64,000 nucleotides of DNA from Coenobita brevimanus (lineage: Eukaryota > Arthropoda > Malacostraca > Decapoda > Coenobitidae), in NCBI GenBank assembly GCA_032717465.1, contig CM064713.1:5560001-5624000 (forward strand), written 5' to 3'. The position numbers and the translations under genes are program-made. Under the pieces are notes generated by a model, which ran no database searches, was not told the origin of the DNA, and saw only the letters and a list, made by a program, of their open reading frames with translations. This document shows positions 48,655-60,613 of this stretch, in pieces; positions within the stretch are counted from its first letter, which is position 1, and the number at the start of each line of letters is the position of its first letter.

Positions 48655-49017
48655 CTATGATCTCCATGGCAACGCAGACTCACGGTGGTATGATCTCCAT
48701 GGCAACGCAGACTCACGGTGGTATGATCTCCATAGCAACGCAGACTCACGGTGGTATGATCTCCATGGCAACGCAGACTCACGGTGATATGATCTCCATG
48801 GCAACGCAGACTCACGGTGGTATGATCTCCATAGCAACGCAGACTCACGGTGGTATGATCTCCATGGAAACGTAGACTCACGGTGGTATTATCTCCATGA
48901 CAACGCAGACTCACGGTGGTATGATCTCCATGGCAACGCAGACTCACGGTGGTATGATATCCATGGCAACGCAGACTCACGGTGGTATGATATCCATGGC
49001 AACGCAGACTCACGGAG
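48655..49017 (+). repeat. 33-bp tandem array, 11 units, X-box-like
   Basis: Unit: TATGATCTCCATGGCAACGC followed by AGACTCACGGTGG. Eleven units with occasional variants (ATAGCAACG, ATGACAACG, ATATCCATGG). The 33-bp period keeps all six frames open, giving MISMATQTHGG or SLRCHGDHTTV peptides that are not believed. Confidence 0.95.
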
Positions 49018-49076
49018 ATCCTCCAACTAGCTTTTATTTCCTAACACCTCTACAGTACCTTGACCACTTAATCTGC

Positions 49077-49268
49077 ACTCCACACTTCAATATCTTCATG
49101 TATGTTACTGATGTAACCTATATTTATATTAAATCAGGATAATAAATAAACAAGACAATGTCATTGTGTCACTGGCAGAATAAATCGCTAAAGGAGAGGT
49201 GCGACGAAGCCTACTATAGGCTATGCCACCTTAGCTAATAAATCAGCATAATTCATCTGGTTAATTAC

Positions 49269-49321
<53 letters not shown>

Positions 49322-49568
49322 AATGAAATAAGGGAGTAAATGTGGGAAAGAGTAAAAATTAAGGTATTTGAGAGGAATTAAGTGATGGAGTGTTTGTGAT
49401 GCTGCAGGATTAGGAAATGGATTACGTGTGTGCCTTTAATACACTGCCAACTAACCTGCAGGAATCTTGTGTTGTTGTGATGACCTAGTCTGCTGGTGTG
49501 GGCGTGGTCTTGGTAGTGTGCATGAACTGAGCATGTACAGTATACCTATTAACTGACCACAGATTTAC

Positions 49569-49570
<2 letters not shown>
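49077..49570. repeat. Inter-element spacer with (GT)n and cassette remnant
   Basis: Contains the terminal motif GCAGAATAAATCGCTAAAGG (49176-49210), (GT)n at 49271-49317, and a decayed 68-bp cassette (49456-49523) with a GTTAGT donor. It matches 60020-60500. Confidence 0.75.
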
Positions 49571-49644
<74 letters not shown>

Positions 49645-49828
49645 CTTACAAACCACACATACTAAACATGCACGATACATATAAACGAATATCAACACAC
49701 ACATGCACAATATACGCATACAGGACATACTCAAAACAGAGCCTATAAAAGCACATGGACACGCATACACAATACACAGACACAGTTCACACACAACACA
49801 TGATTACAGTATACACACTGCAAATATA

Positions 49829-49879
<51 letters not shown>

Positions 49880-49880
49880 A
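49569..49880. repeat. (CA)n tracts
   Basis: CA runs at 49569-49642 and 49832-49876 separated by CA-rich degenerate sequence. Confidence 0.95.
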
Positions 49881-50094
49881 ACATTATACTGCATACTGTT
49901 TACATCTACCAATGTATTTTATTACCTGACTTCCTACCAGCAAACGATTTTCTTCAATCTAAGGAGCCCTCATTCCTCAACAAGGGATGTTCATGTGGGC
50001 TGCATTCTACTCCTTCAGTTATAAAAGCGTATCGTTAACGAAATAAGGTCATGGAAAAAGCAACAACAAAATACCTGGCCAGCATGTGGAGTTG

Positions 50095-50400
50095 ACCTAT
50101 GTGGAAAGACAGACAGACGAGGAAGTGAAGGAGCACTGTGGTTTTGATGTGGATGTGGTGAAAGCATAAGTTGAAATACTCTATGGTTTGGCAAAGTGGA
50201 AATGGAGAAACTGACTAGGAGAGTGTATGTAAATGAGGTGATGGGGAGAAAGAGGGAAGAAGAGGCCAATGATGAGAAGGAGGGATGGGGTAGTGAGGAG
50301 GATGTGAGCTGCACGGACGATAATGATGGCAGAGGACATGGTGATGTGATTCTTGCACATCCTTTACTGGATTCAGGCGTGTAGCGATACAGATAAATGA
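50095..50400 (+). mobile_element. Diverged LINE 3' end, unit copy 2
   Basis: GAGGAAGTGAAGGAGCACTG, GTTTGGCAAAGTGGAAATGG, and the ending TTCAGGCGTGTAGCGATACA. Same position as 45150-45420 in unit 1. Confidence 0.75.
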
Positions 50401-50865
50401 ATATAGACAAACATATATAGACAGGCAGACAGACATATAGATATAGGCAAATACTGATGGACAGATACTGCCACGGAGATAAAAACATGATTCTCCAAGC
50501 TATATATAAAGATAGTGTTCCATTCACACTTACAACCTAGCAATCATTTTATTCTTCATATATTTCAACGATATTGTTTAACTTGGCGTGTTACTGAGGC
50601 TGATCTCTTCAGATTACGTAATAGCATGTCCTTAATAACTTATTCCAATATTACACATTAACCTTCTCTCGTATGTTATTTATCTCGTCTGACATCAACT
50701 GTTGCACTAACATTAGAAGAAGATAATGATGCATAATGAGCCGAGTAAATCGCTATGGAGGAAGTGTTTCTAAATCAATATATTTCACATAAAGATAGTA
50801 CATGTTATTTATGTGATTTCAGTGTTCGTGTCAAGAACTTAAAAGATGCTAGTGAGGTGTTATGT
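50401..50865. repeat. Inter-element spacer, unit copy 2
   Basis: Matches 45421-45887. Extra terminal-motif copy GAGCCGAGTAAATCGCTATG at 50741-50775. Confidence 0.72.
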
Positions 50866-53808
50866 TCAGAACAAATCGCTAAGGAAGACGTGTTGCGAAT
50901 CACTAGGCCCACTCGAAATACTAGGGTGAGTCTGCGTTGCCATGGATACCACTGGTCTTCCCCCTCACACGAGCGACGTCTCTATCACCCACACTCCACG
51001 GTGACCAGCATAAAAATGGCGATATTTCTATAACCTCACCTCCTAGCTCTGTGTTATTGGTCCGGGCGGGTGTATATATGGTTATTACAACACTGGATCA
51101 TTTATGTATCGCCTGTGTACCCGAACAACATTATTAAGCCAAAAATAATAGTCAAGAAGTGTTGCCAATATAAGGAGGAAACATACCATCCCACTTACAC
51201 TCAATGCAAATAAAATCAGCTTTACATTCTACTTTGTAATAAAGTGATGGTTTGTGCCCTGTGAATGTTAGAAGTAACTATATTTTCTACGCCATATCTC
51301 ATTTATTTTCTTATTATCCTTGTGTTAAAACCCACACCTGGTCAACAGGTAATGCAGTCATGATGTGGGAACTGTTGTGTGTCAGTCTGTGCTGGAAAAG
51401 GTTCGAGATTTTGGTTCAACTGCTTCCTTTACGCCAGGTAATGTGTGTTTAAGCTGCAGTTATCATTGATGCGGCTGTCTGGCTGAACCCAAGGGAACAC
51501 ATGCCATGTAACAATAGTAACTGGACCATCAGCTGAGTAAATTAAACCCGAGTACTTAGAAAAATGCTGGAGCACTGGCAGGTTCGAAGCATGGTTAGTC
51601 TGAAGTGGTTGGTGTGGTGGTTGAAAGGAGGGTGTAGTGCAGAAAGGGAAACTAGGAGAGGATAGGCCAAGACTGATGCTGTGTGAGAACAGAACATTTG
51701 TTAGGGTAGAATAAGACTGGCCAGATGTCAGGCAAAGTTTTACTGTATAAAATATACCAGGTAAAGTGATTTGAAATGCTCAGGTAAACTTATACCTGCT
51801 GTTTCTGTTCTTGGTATCCAGACCTGACAGTCTTAACACAACACCACCAATCATTGGAACTTAATGTTTTAATGGTAATATTATTTTAGCTGCGTTGATT
51901 TATTTCTGAACTATTACTGTTAATTATGTATGCATGAAGGAGACATTTTATTGGGTAGTTACGCAGTGTGATTAAAACAGAAAACCTATCTACGTTAACA
52001 ACACAGTTCGCAAACACGCTGATTTACTTCAGCCAAAACCTGTGCTGTATGTATAAACTGTTCTAAACATAAACTGTGTATAAAACTGCCTATATATACG
52101 TTTATCTTCACTCAGGCAACTGATAAACATTTTACAATTTAATAAGTCAGTATTAATGTGATAAAATATGAAAAACAAACCACCGATCATACTAGATAAC
52201 CTATGGCGTTTGGTTTATCGTGTCCATTGTGTAGGATCCTTTATGAATACCACACTGAATCTTTCACAACACCCACGGGCCATAGTTATATATTATCCTA
52301 TGCCTAAGTTTCGTATAAGACTCTGTGACTACATTTTATCTCCATTCATAACGGTACCAAACACTTCACAATCAAACTAAGGGAGCATTACAGTGAAAAA
52401 TACAAAAGACAAATGTATTTCTGATACTTCACTGTCGTAGGAATGTGTTTGTCTTAAGAAAAGCCTAGGATGCTTTGTGAAAACGGCTGGCATAGTTCCC
52501 AGATCACAGTGTATTACGGGTTCACAAGTTTACGAAGTTTACAACACAAGTAGCTGTGTATTAAAAACAGTAACGTAAGAATTAAATATTTTACGTATTA
52601 CTAAGAAAATATCATGCCTAAATTTATTACAAACAAGAAACCTGAGTTATTTTCATTTGGTTTTTAGACCGACGTGGGATGATGGTATTGGTCTGTAACT
52701 TGGCACTACTGTAAGAGTATTAAATTTGCCTTATATAAACTTGTTCAGGTATAAACACAATACATACTTGATATCAGGGTTGTAATATACTTGTACCCAC
52801 CCGCCTGTACCAGAGAAACAGGCATGGATGTTACGTTTGTGGAAATATCGTAATTTTTATGTGGGCCACCGAGGAGAGAGGATGAGGGGGACGTTGTGTG
52901 CTCGCTCTCGCTCTACGCCAGGGGTTCCCACACAGGGGACCGTGTGAGGGATTTGGATATTTCAGGGGGATTTATACAGACATGGTTAAAAAATGGCCAA
53001 AGTACCATTCTGATGGTGTTCCTTATACTTTTTATTTTATGACTAAATGCTTTTTGGATTTTAAACGGGCGTATTAGGAGTAACGATAGTGTTTTAGATA
53101 TCAGACAGTACATAACAATGATACATAAAAATATAGCATTAAAATATTGCCAAATCTTTATATGTATCTTTAAAACACCGCTAGATTTCCTGCCGTTACA
53201 CTGTATACAGTACTGCTAGATGGAAGTATATAACTTTAGACTCTATAATTTAATTATTTAAAATATACCTCCACCACTCCCCCCGAAGAGTTTATGACAT
53301 GGATGTCTCCTGTTGGCGGGAAAGCCTATGATCTCCATGGCAACGCAGACTCACGGTGGTACGATCTCCATGGCAACGCAGACTCACGGTGGTATGATCT
53401 CCATGGCAACGCAGACTCACGGTGGTATGATCTCCGTGGAAACGCAGACTCACGGTGGTATGATCTCCATGGCAACTCAGACTCACGGTGGTATGATCTC
53501 CATGGCAACTCAGACTCACGGTGGTATGATCTCCATGGCAACTCAGACTCACGGTGGTATGATCTCCATGGCAACTCAGACTCACGGTGGTATGATCTCC
53601 ATGGCAACTCAGGCTCACGGTGGTATGATCTCCATGGCAACTCAGACTCACGGTGGTATGATCTCCATGGCAACTCAGACTCACGGTGGTATGATCTCCA
53701 TGGCAACGCAGACTCACGGTGGTATGATCTCCATGGCAACGCAGACTCACAGTGGTATTCCAGCTGGCTTTTATTTCGTAACACCTCTACCTTGGAAACT
53801 TATTCTGC
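50866..53808 (+). mobile_element. Foldback-like element, copy 2
   Basis: Left end AACAAATCGCTAAGGAAGAC, GTTGCGAATC and GAGTCTGCGTTGCCATGG (50866-50950). The right end is the array followed by TTTTATTTCGTAACACCTCT, ACCTTGGAAACTTATTCTGC (53768-53808). Same interior as copy 1 without the SINE-B. The 70-codon frames at 52168 and at 47197 in copy 1 differ mainly by amino-acid changes and are broken in copy 3, so the interior looks noncoding. Confidence 0.65.
53327..53757 (+). repeat. 33-bp tandem array, 13 units, X-box-like
   Basis: Units as in copy 1. A central block of eight carries the variant GGCAACTCAGACTCACGG while the outer units have GGCAACGCAGACTCACGG. This shows local spread of a T-for-G variant within this array. 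Confidence 0.95.
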
Positions 53809-53874
53809 ACTCCACACCTCAGCATCTTTGTGCATGTTACTGACGTAAACTACATTTATATTACAACCATATAT

Positions 53875-54587
53875 ATGATTCCCTATTGCAAAATCCCGGA
53901 GTTTGCCAAATTTCTCTTCGTTGTCCAGTATTTTGGAATCAAAGCACACAGAAGACGAGTTTATTTGCTGGCAGAGATTATTCCTGAAAGAAAAGACTAT
54001 CTCTCCCCTAACCTGGCCAACACTACGTAAAATCGCCTGGAAAAACAAGAGTAAAGTATCACGTCTTCGGACTGAAGGAGTTAAATTTAATTTTGTGGAC
54101 GAGAAGGAGACTGGCACTGAGGAGGGGGAAGGAGGGGTAGGAGGATGAGGAGGAAGGGAACACGAAGAGGAGAAGGGGGGTATCAGGAGGGGGGACGAGG
54201 AGGAAAGGGAGGTGAGGACGATAAGGTGGAGGGAGGAGGAAGATAAGGAGGGGGAAGAGGAGAATGAGGAGAATAGAAGAAGGAGGAGGGAGGAGAGGAA
54301 AATGCGGACGAGGAGAAGGTGCAGGAGTGATGATGATGAGAAAGAGGAGGGGGGAAGGGGGGGACGAGAAGGAGGGAGGGGAAGAGAGGGCGGAAGGGGG
54401 GAGGGCAAGAATGAGGAGGTGGAGGGGAGACAAGGAGGAGGGGAAGAGGATGAGGAGGAGGGAACAAGAATCAGGAGGGGGAAACGAGGAGACGGAGGAG
54501 GGGATCAGAAGGGGGGGATGGGGAGGAGGGGGGATGAGAAGGAAGGGGGATGAGGAGGAGAGGGGGATGAGGAAAAGAAGAAAGGAG
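53875..54587. repeat. Second polypurine block, part 1
   Basis: Starts with GATTCCCTATTGCAAAATCC, the same left boundary as the 39.9-44.8 kb block. It then grades into GGA/GAGGAGG-rich DNA from about 54105 with many GGGG runs. It interrupts the sequence that in the sister units continues CCATACAATTAATAAACAA. Confidence 0.85.
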
Positions 54588-54715
54588 TAAAAAGGAAAGC
54601 AAACGGCAACAGAACTTATGATCCTTTCGTGGCTGTTTGTTACAGGGTAGACTATGACTACGAGATCTAATAATTCTACATACTGAAGGAAAAGGATAGT
54701 AAAGCAAGAAGGAGA
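54588..54715. repeat. Conserved spacer cassette, copy 3
   Basis: AAAGCAAACGGCAACAGAAC, ATGATCCTTTCGTGGCTGTT, ACTATGACTACGAGATCTAA, AGTAAAGCAAGAAGG. About 85% like copies 1 and 2 by eye. Confidence 0.85.
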
Positions 54716-55650
54716 GAGGAGAAGGAGGGGGAGACGGAGAGAGCAGAGGATGTGGAACGAGGAGGATGGAGAATGAGGATCAGGAAGGGGGATGAGGAGG
54801 AGGAGGAGGGGAGATGAGGAGGAGGGGGATGAGGAGGAGGAGGGGGGATGAGGAAGATGATGGGGAAAAGGAGGATGAAGGGGGATGAGGAGGAGGATGG
54901 GGATGAGGGGGAGGAGGGGGGATGAGGAGGAGGAGAGGACGAGGAGGGGGGGATGAGGGGGGGATGAGGGGGCAGAGGATGGGAACGAGGAGGAAGAGGG
55001 GTGATGATGATGATGATGAGGAGGAGGAGGAGGAGAACTTGGCACCGAAGGAGGAGAACCAGGAGCTTGGCACTGAGGGAGGAAGTGCAGGAGGAGGATG
55101 GCACTGAAGGAGGAGGTGGTGGAGGAGGGGTTTGGCACTGAGAGGGGGAGGTGAAGGAGGAGGTTGGCACTGAGGGGGGAGACATGAAGGACGAGGAGGT
55201 TGGCACTAAGGGAGAGGAGGAGGTGGTGCTTGGTGCTGAGGGGGGGGGAAGGAGGAGGAGGAGGAGGAGGAGGATGGCACTGGGGGAGGGAGGTAGAGGA
55301 GGAGGAGGTTGGCACTGAGGAGGAGAGGTGGAGGAGGAGGTTGGCACTGAGGGGGAGAAGTGGAGGAAGAGGTGGATGGCACTGAGGGGGAGAGGTAGAG
55401 GAGGAGGAGGTTGGCAATGAGTGGGGAACGTGAAGGAGGAGGTTGGCACTGAGGGGGGAAGGTGAAGGAGGAGGTTGGCGCTGAGGAGGGAGGTGAAGGA
55501 GGTGGAGAAAGTTGGCAGAGAGGGGGGGAGGTGGAGGAGAAGGAGGAGATTGGCACTGAGGGGGGGAGGTGGAAGAGGAGGAGGTTGGCACTGTGGGGGG
55601 AGGTGGAGGAGGAGGAGGTTGGCACTGAGGGGGGGGGGGGGCAGGAGGCA
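54716..55650. repeat. Second polypurine block, part 2 (GGCACTGAGG minisatellite)
   Basis: GGA-rich, (GAT)n at 55001-55018, then GAGGAGGTTGGCACTGAGGG units of variable length up to an 11-G run. Same order as 42553-43669. Confidence 0.9.
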
Positions 55651-55656
55651 ACTCAC

Positions 55657-55724
55657 CTGGAGGTGCCTTGTGTCGAGGTGGGGCTCAGTCTGCTGGTTTG
55701 GCCGTGGGTGTGGCAGTGGGGGTG
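55657..55724 (-). other. 68-bp cassette with splice signals, copy 2
   Basis: Minus strand: acceptor ATTGCCTCATTTCAG, 68 bp, donor CCAG|GTGAGT. Frame 1 (HPHCHTHGQTSRLSPTSTQ) is open. The frame most protein-like in copy 1 has a TGA here, which argues against a conserved coding role in that frame. Confidence 0.4.
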
Positions 55725-55767
55725 CTGAAATGAGGCAATAGTAAATTAAATACCTATTAACTTGACC

Positions 55768-56066
55768 CGGGTTCAAATCCCGCTGGGGCAGGGAACAGTT
55801 TAAGGATTTGAATTTCATAAATATCAGACTTTACTGATCTACCAGTAGACCCGCCGACATGTCGTAAAAATACCCCCGCTAATACCAATACACCAGTCCT
55901 GTATGAGACAGCCCTAGCATGTATTCAATATGGACGGTGGGTGTTAGCGCCGAAGTGGTGACATGTAAAGGTGTACGGTACATAGGAGGACTACTGGGCC
56001 TTGAAACCAGGATGTGAAGCCTATGCCCAGAGTCGCTCACATAAAAAAAAAAAAAAAAAAAAAAAA
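55768..56066 (+). mobile_element. tRNA-related SINE with poly(A) tail
   Basis: Begins with a tRNA T-arm-like CCGGGTTCAAATCCCG (full B-box GGTTCAAATCC), continues ~260 bp of unrelated body, and ends in a poly(A) of 24 (56043-56066). The A-box half is missing, so it is 5'-truncated. It occupies the site of the (CA)n in the sister units. Confidence 0.65.
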
Positions 56067-56284
56067 ATGTACATCTATATTGCATACTGTTTGTATCCCA
56101 TAATGTATTTTGTTACCTGACTCTTCCTTCCAGCACCCAATTGTCTTCCATTTCAGGAGTGCTCCATTAGTGAAGGGGTTCATGTTGGCTGTATCCAACT
56201 CCTTCAGTGCCAAAAGTCTATCCTAAACTAAATAAAGTCATATGGAAATAGCAACAACAAAATATCCGAGAGCACTATTACGTG

Positions 56285-56600
56285 AGAGACGAATGAGAAG
56301 TGATGGAGCGAGGTGGTGTTGATGTGGAAGTGGGAGGCACAATAAAAGACATACTATGAGATGATTTGGCTAAGTGGACAGGAGGGAGAGACAGGCACTG
56401 ACCAGGAGTGTGTGTAAGCGTGGTGAAACGGGAGGGAGAGGGAAGGGAAGACCGAGGATTAGACGGAGGGATGGCATACAGACGCATCCGAGGGAGGGGA
56501 TGTGTGAGTTGGAGAGAGTTCAGTCAGATGGCAGAGGACAACGCGTTTGTGGCCAACCCTGACGGGATGCAAGCGTGTAGCAATACAGATAGATAATTAG
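56285..56600 (+). mobile_element. Diverged LINE 3' end, unit copy 3
   Basis: GATGATTTGGCTAAGTGGAC, GGAAGGGAAGACCGAGGATT, GGCCAACCCTGACGGGATGC, GTGTAGCAATACAGATAGAT. Positional equivalent of 45150-45420 and 50095-50400. Confidence 0.78.
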
Positions 56601-57063
56601 ACAGAGATATACAGGTAGACGTAGACATACTGAGACATGCAAAGAGATATAGGCAAACTGATAGTGTCAACGGGGAAAAACACAGGCTGCTCTAAGATTA
56701 TGTTAATAAAAATGAGTAATTCAAGCACTACTGTAAATCATCATTCATTTTACCATTGCTACCTTCAAACGATTTTACTTGTAACTGGGGCTGGTCTTCT
56801 CTAGGGTTTCGTAACCCATTTTACAGAGTAACTTATTCAGTATTACATCTTAGCCTTCTTTCGTATGTTATTTATCTCGTTTCATAGCAATTTTTCTATT
56901 CATTACGAGAAAATAATGAGCCGTAATGAGCAGAGTACATCACGACGGATGAGGTAATACAAAATAATTATATTACACTTAAACATTACAGTACATGCTA
57001 TTTGTCATTAAAGTATATATGTAGTTGGCGTCAGTAACTTAAAAGATGCTACTGAGGTGTAGT
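56601..57063. repeat. Inter-element spacer, unit copy 3
   Basis: Matches 45421-45887 and 50401-50865. Extra terminal-motif copy at 56925-56965 (GAGCAGAGTACATCACGACG). Confidence 0.72.
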
Positions 57064-59141
57064 GTGCAGAATAAATAGCTAAGGAAAATGTGTTACGAAT
57101 CTCCAGGGCCAGTAGGAATTCGAATGTGAGTCTGCGTTGCCATGGATACCACTGGTCTTACCCCTCACATGAGAGACTTCGCTATCATCCACACTCCGCG
57201 GTGACCAGCACAAAAATGACGATATTTCAATAATTCCTCCTTCCAGCCGTGTCTTTTTGGTACAGGCGGGTGTGTGTATGGTTATTACAATACTGGATCA
57301 TTTATGTATCGCCAGTGTGCCTGAACAACATTATTAAAGCCAAAAATAATATTCTTTCAGTATTGCCAATATAAGGAGGAAACGTACAATCCCAGGTACA
57401 CTCTTAAGACAAATTATAACAGCTTTACTTCCTAGTTTGTAATAAAGTGATGGTTTGCATGGTGTTAATTTTATTAGTAACTATATTCCCTATGGTATAT
57501 CTCTTTTTTTTTTCTTATTATTATCCTCGTGGTAAAATCAAGACTTGGTCAATATGTAATCCAGTCATGATGTGGTAACTGTTGTGTGTCAGTCTGTGCT
57601 GGAAAAAATTCAAGGTTTTGGTTGAACTGCTTCCTTTACGTCAGGTAGTGTGTTTAAGCTGCAGTTATCATTGTTGCGGCTGTCTGGCTGAACCCAAGGG
57701 AACACATGCCATGTAACAACATTAACTGGTCCACTAGTTGGGTAAATTAAACCCGAGTATTTATGAAAATGCTGGAGCACTGGCATATTCGAAGCATGGT
57801 TGGTCTGAAGTGTTTTTTTTTTTTTTGGGGGGGGGGGATATTCGTCCCAGTTGACTAGTGGTTGGTGTGGTGGATGAAAGGAGGGTGTAGTGCAGAAAGG
57901 GAAAATAGGAGAGCATAGGCAAAGACTGATGCTGTGTGAGAACAAAACCTTTGTTAAGGTAGGACAAGACAGGCCAGATGTCAGACTAAGTTTTACTGAC
58001 AAGAATATACCAGGTAAAGTGATTTGAAAGGCTCAGGTAAACTTATACCTCATGTTTCTCATCTTGGTATGAAAACCTGCCAGTCTTTACTACAGCACCA
58101 CCAAGCAATGGAACTTACTATTTTAATGATAATATTATATTAACGACGATGATTTATTTCTGTAATATTAATGTTAACTTTGTATGCAGGAAGGAGGCAA
58201 TTTATTTGGTAATTATGTAGTGTGATTAAAACAGAAAACATATCTACACTCACAGCACATCAGGTAAACCCGCTGATTTAGTTCAGCCAAAATCTGTTCG
58301 TATTTACAAACATTTCTAAACATAAAATGTGTATATAACTGTCTTTATAGACGTTTGTCTTCACTCGGGCAACTAACAAACACTTTACAAATTAATAAGT
58401 CAATATTACAATGACAAAATATGAAAACTAAACCACTGTCATACGTGATAACTTATGGAATTGGGTTTATCCAGAAGACTAGTTAGGATCCTTTATAAAT
58501 CCCAGCCTGAAGCTCTCACAACACCCATGGGCCATAGTTATAAATTATCGTAAGCCTAATTTCCTTATGATATTGCTTACTACATATACGAACATCTTGA
58601 TTCATAATGTTTTCAAACACTTCACAACAGAACTACGAGTGAATATCAGTGAAACATGCAAATACCACTTTTGTTTAAGATAGTTCATGGCTACTGGAAA
58701 TGTTTTAACGTAAGAAATGTGGAGGATACTTTGTGTATACGTCTGGCATAGTTCCCAAACCACAGTGTATTTAAGGGTTGACGGGTTTACGAGATTTACG
58801 ACATAAGTAGCTTAGTGGTAATGACAGTAACATGATAACTCAATGTCTTACGCATTACTTTGACAATATCACTTGACACCAGAAATCTGAGTTCCTTTCA
58901 TTTGCTTTTAAGACCGATGTGCGATGACAGTAATCCTGTTTAACTTGGCACCACCGTGAAACCAATATTTTTGCCTTTAATACACTTATTTAGGCATAAA
59001 AAGCGATACATAAATGATGCCATTGTTGTAATGACCCTGTACCCACTCCCCTGTACCAAAGAAACACATATGGAAATTACATTTGAGGAAATATCGACAT
59101 TTTTATGTGGGCCATCGAGGAGACAGGACGAGAGGCAAGAT

Positions 59142-59252
<111 letters not shown>

Positions 59253-59672
59253 TAAATGGGAGGGGTGGGGGGAATCTGGATATTCCATGGGGTGATTGAA
59301 CAGATAAGGCTAAAATGGCAGAGGTGTCCTTTCTGATGTGCTGTTCATTATACCGTTTATATGATATAATTACTGACCAAATGCTTTGGATTTTAATCTG
59401 GGCTTATTAAGAAAAATGATTTTTTTGGGGGGGAGCTAAGATAATACATAATCATGCTACATAAAAATACAACATGTACAATAATCTTGTACCTTTATAA
59501 AAATGTCTATAACACCGCTAGATTCCTTGTCGTTACCATTTACAAAGAACCGCTAAATGGAGCCAGGGAACTTTAGAATTGAATTATTGAAAATAGTTCC
59601 CAGGGAAATGTTGCCTCCCCCCCCCCCAGAAGAAGAGTTGATGACATGAACGGTCTTGTTGGTGGGAAAGCC

Positions 59673-59972
59673 AATGATCTCCATGGCAACGCAGACTCAC
59701 GGTGGTATGATCTCCATGGCAACGCAGACTCACGATGGTATTATCTCCATGGCAATGCAGACTCACGGTGGTGTTATCTCCATGGCAACGCAGACTCCCT
59801 GTGGTATAATCTCCATGGCAATGCAGATTCAAGGTGGTATTATCTCCGTGACAACGTAGATTCACGGTGGTATTATCTCCATGGCAATGCAGACTCACGG
59901 TGGTATTATCTCCATGGCAACGCAGACCCACGTTCGTAATATCTCCATGGGAACGCACTCACGGTGGTACTC
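59673..59972 (+). repeat. 33-bp tandem array, 9 units, X-box-like
   Basis: More diverged units than in copies 1 and 2 (TATTATCTCCATGGCAATGC, ATCTCCGTGACAACG), as expected for an older or less homogenised array. Confidence 0.93.
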
Positions 59973-60019
59973 CAACTGGCTTTATATCGTAACACTTCTA
60001 CCTTGGCAACTTATTCTGC

Positions 60020-60535
60020 ACTCCACCCCTCAGCTACTTTATGCATGTTACTGGTGTAAACTATATTTATATTAAAACCATACAATTAATAAACAAGACA
60101 ATGTTAAGGTATTATAGGCAGAATAAATCGCTAAAGGATGGGTACTACGACACCTACTATGCCACCTTAGCTAATTACTCATCATATTACACCTGGTTAA
60201 TGTGTGTGTGTGTGTGTGTGTAAGATATGAAATCTGAAAGTAAATGTGGGAAAGAGTAATACTGGGCGTGTTTGAGAGGAATGAAGTGATGAAGTGTTTC
60301 TGATGCTACAGGCTTTGGAAATGCATTGTGTGTGTGTGCCCTTAATAGACTGCTAACTCACCTGGAGGTCCTTGTGTGTTGCTGAGAGGGCTCAGGCTGC
60401 TGGTGAGGGCGTGGGGATGGCAGTGAGCATGGTGAAATGATAGACAGAGGAAATAAGCATGTATACCTATTAGTTAAACGTGGAGTTAATTATCACACGC
60501 GTGTATACTGGCACGCATTGATACAATACCCTCAC

Positions 60536-60540
<5 letters not shown>
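60020..60540. repeat. Inter-element spacer with cassette remnant
   Basis: Terminal motif GCAGAATAAATCGCTAAAGG at 60118-60150, a short (GT)n at 60200-60222, and the 68-bp cassette (60362-60431) whose donor CCAG|GTGAGT is intact but whose acceptor AG has become AC. Confidence 0.75.

Positions 60541-60610
<70 letters not shown>
60541..60610. repeat. (CA)n microsatellite
   Basis: Uninterrupted CA run of ~70 bp at the same relative place as in units 1 and 2. Confidence 0.97.

Positions 60611-60613
<3 letters not shown>

Larger units (their letters stand above)
45888..49076 (+). mobile_element. Foldback-like element, copy 1
   Basis: Bounded by inverted repeats. The left end (45888-45975) has AAATCGCTAAGGAAGAGGTG, TTACGAATCTCC and GAGTCTGCGTTGCCATG. 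The right end, reversed, has the same order, with CATGGCAACGCAGACTCAC and then TTTCCTAACACCTCTAC, ending ATCTGC. The right inverted repeat is expanded into a 33-bp tandem array (48655-49017). The ~2.7-kb interior encodes no supported protein. It has ~97-98% identity by eye with copy 2 over 46370-47090. A SINE-B sits inside copy 1 only. No transposase was seen, so it would be non-autonomous. Confidence 0.65.

Noticed and set aside
47197..52380. Paired 70-codon ORFs (47197-47409 and 52168-52380) and paired 66-codon ORFs (46281, 51252)
   Set aside because: Conserved in length only because the DNA is duplicated. Differences change many amino acids and the third copy has the frame broken.
48591..53848. 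Repeat peptides such as MISMATQTHGG or SLRCHGDHTTV
   Set aside because: 33-bp unit equals 11 codons, so every frame remains open; no start context or conservation of one frame over others.
55768..55800. tRNA gene
   Set aside because: Only a T-arm-like B-box is present, with no acceptor stem, D-arm or anticodon arm; followed by SINE body and poly(A).
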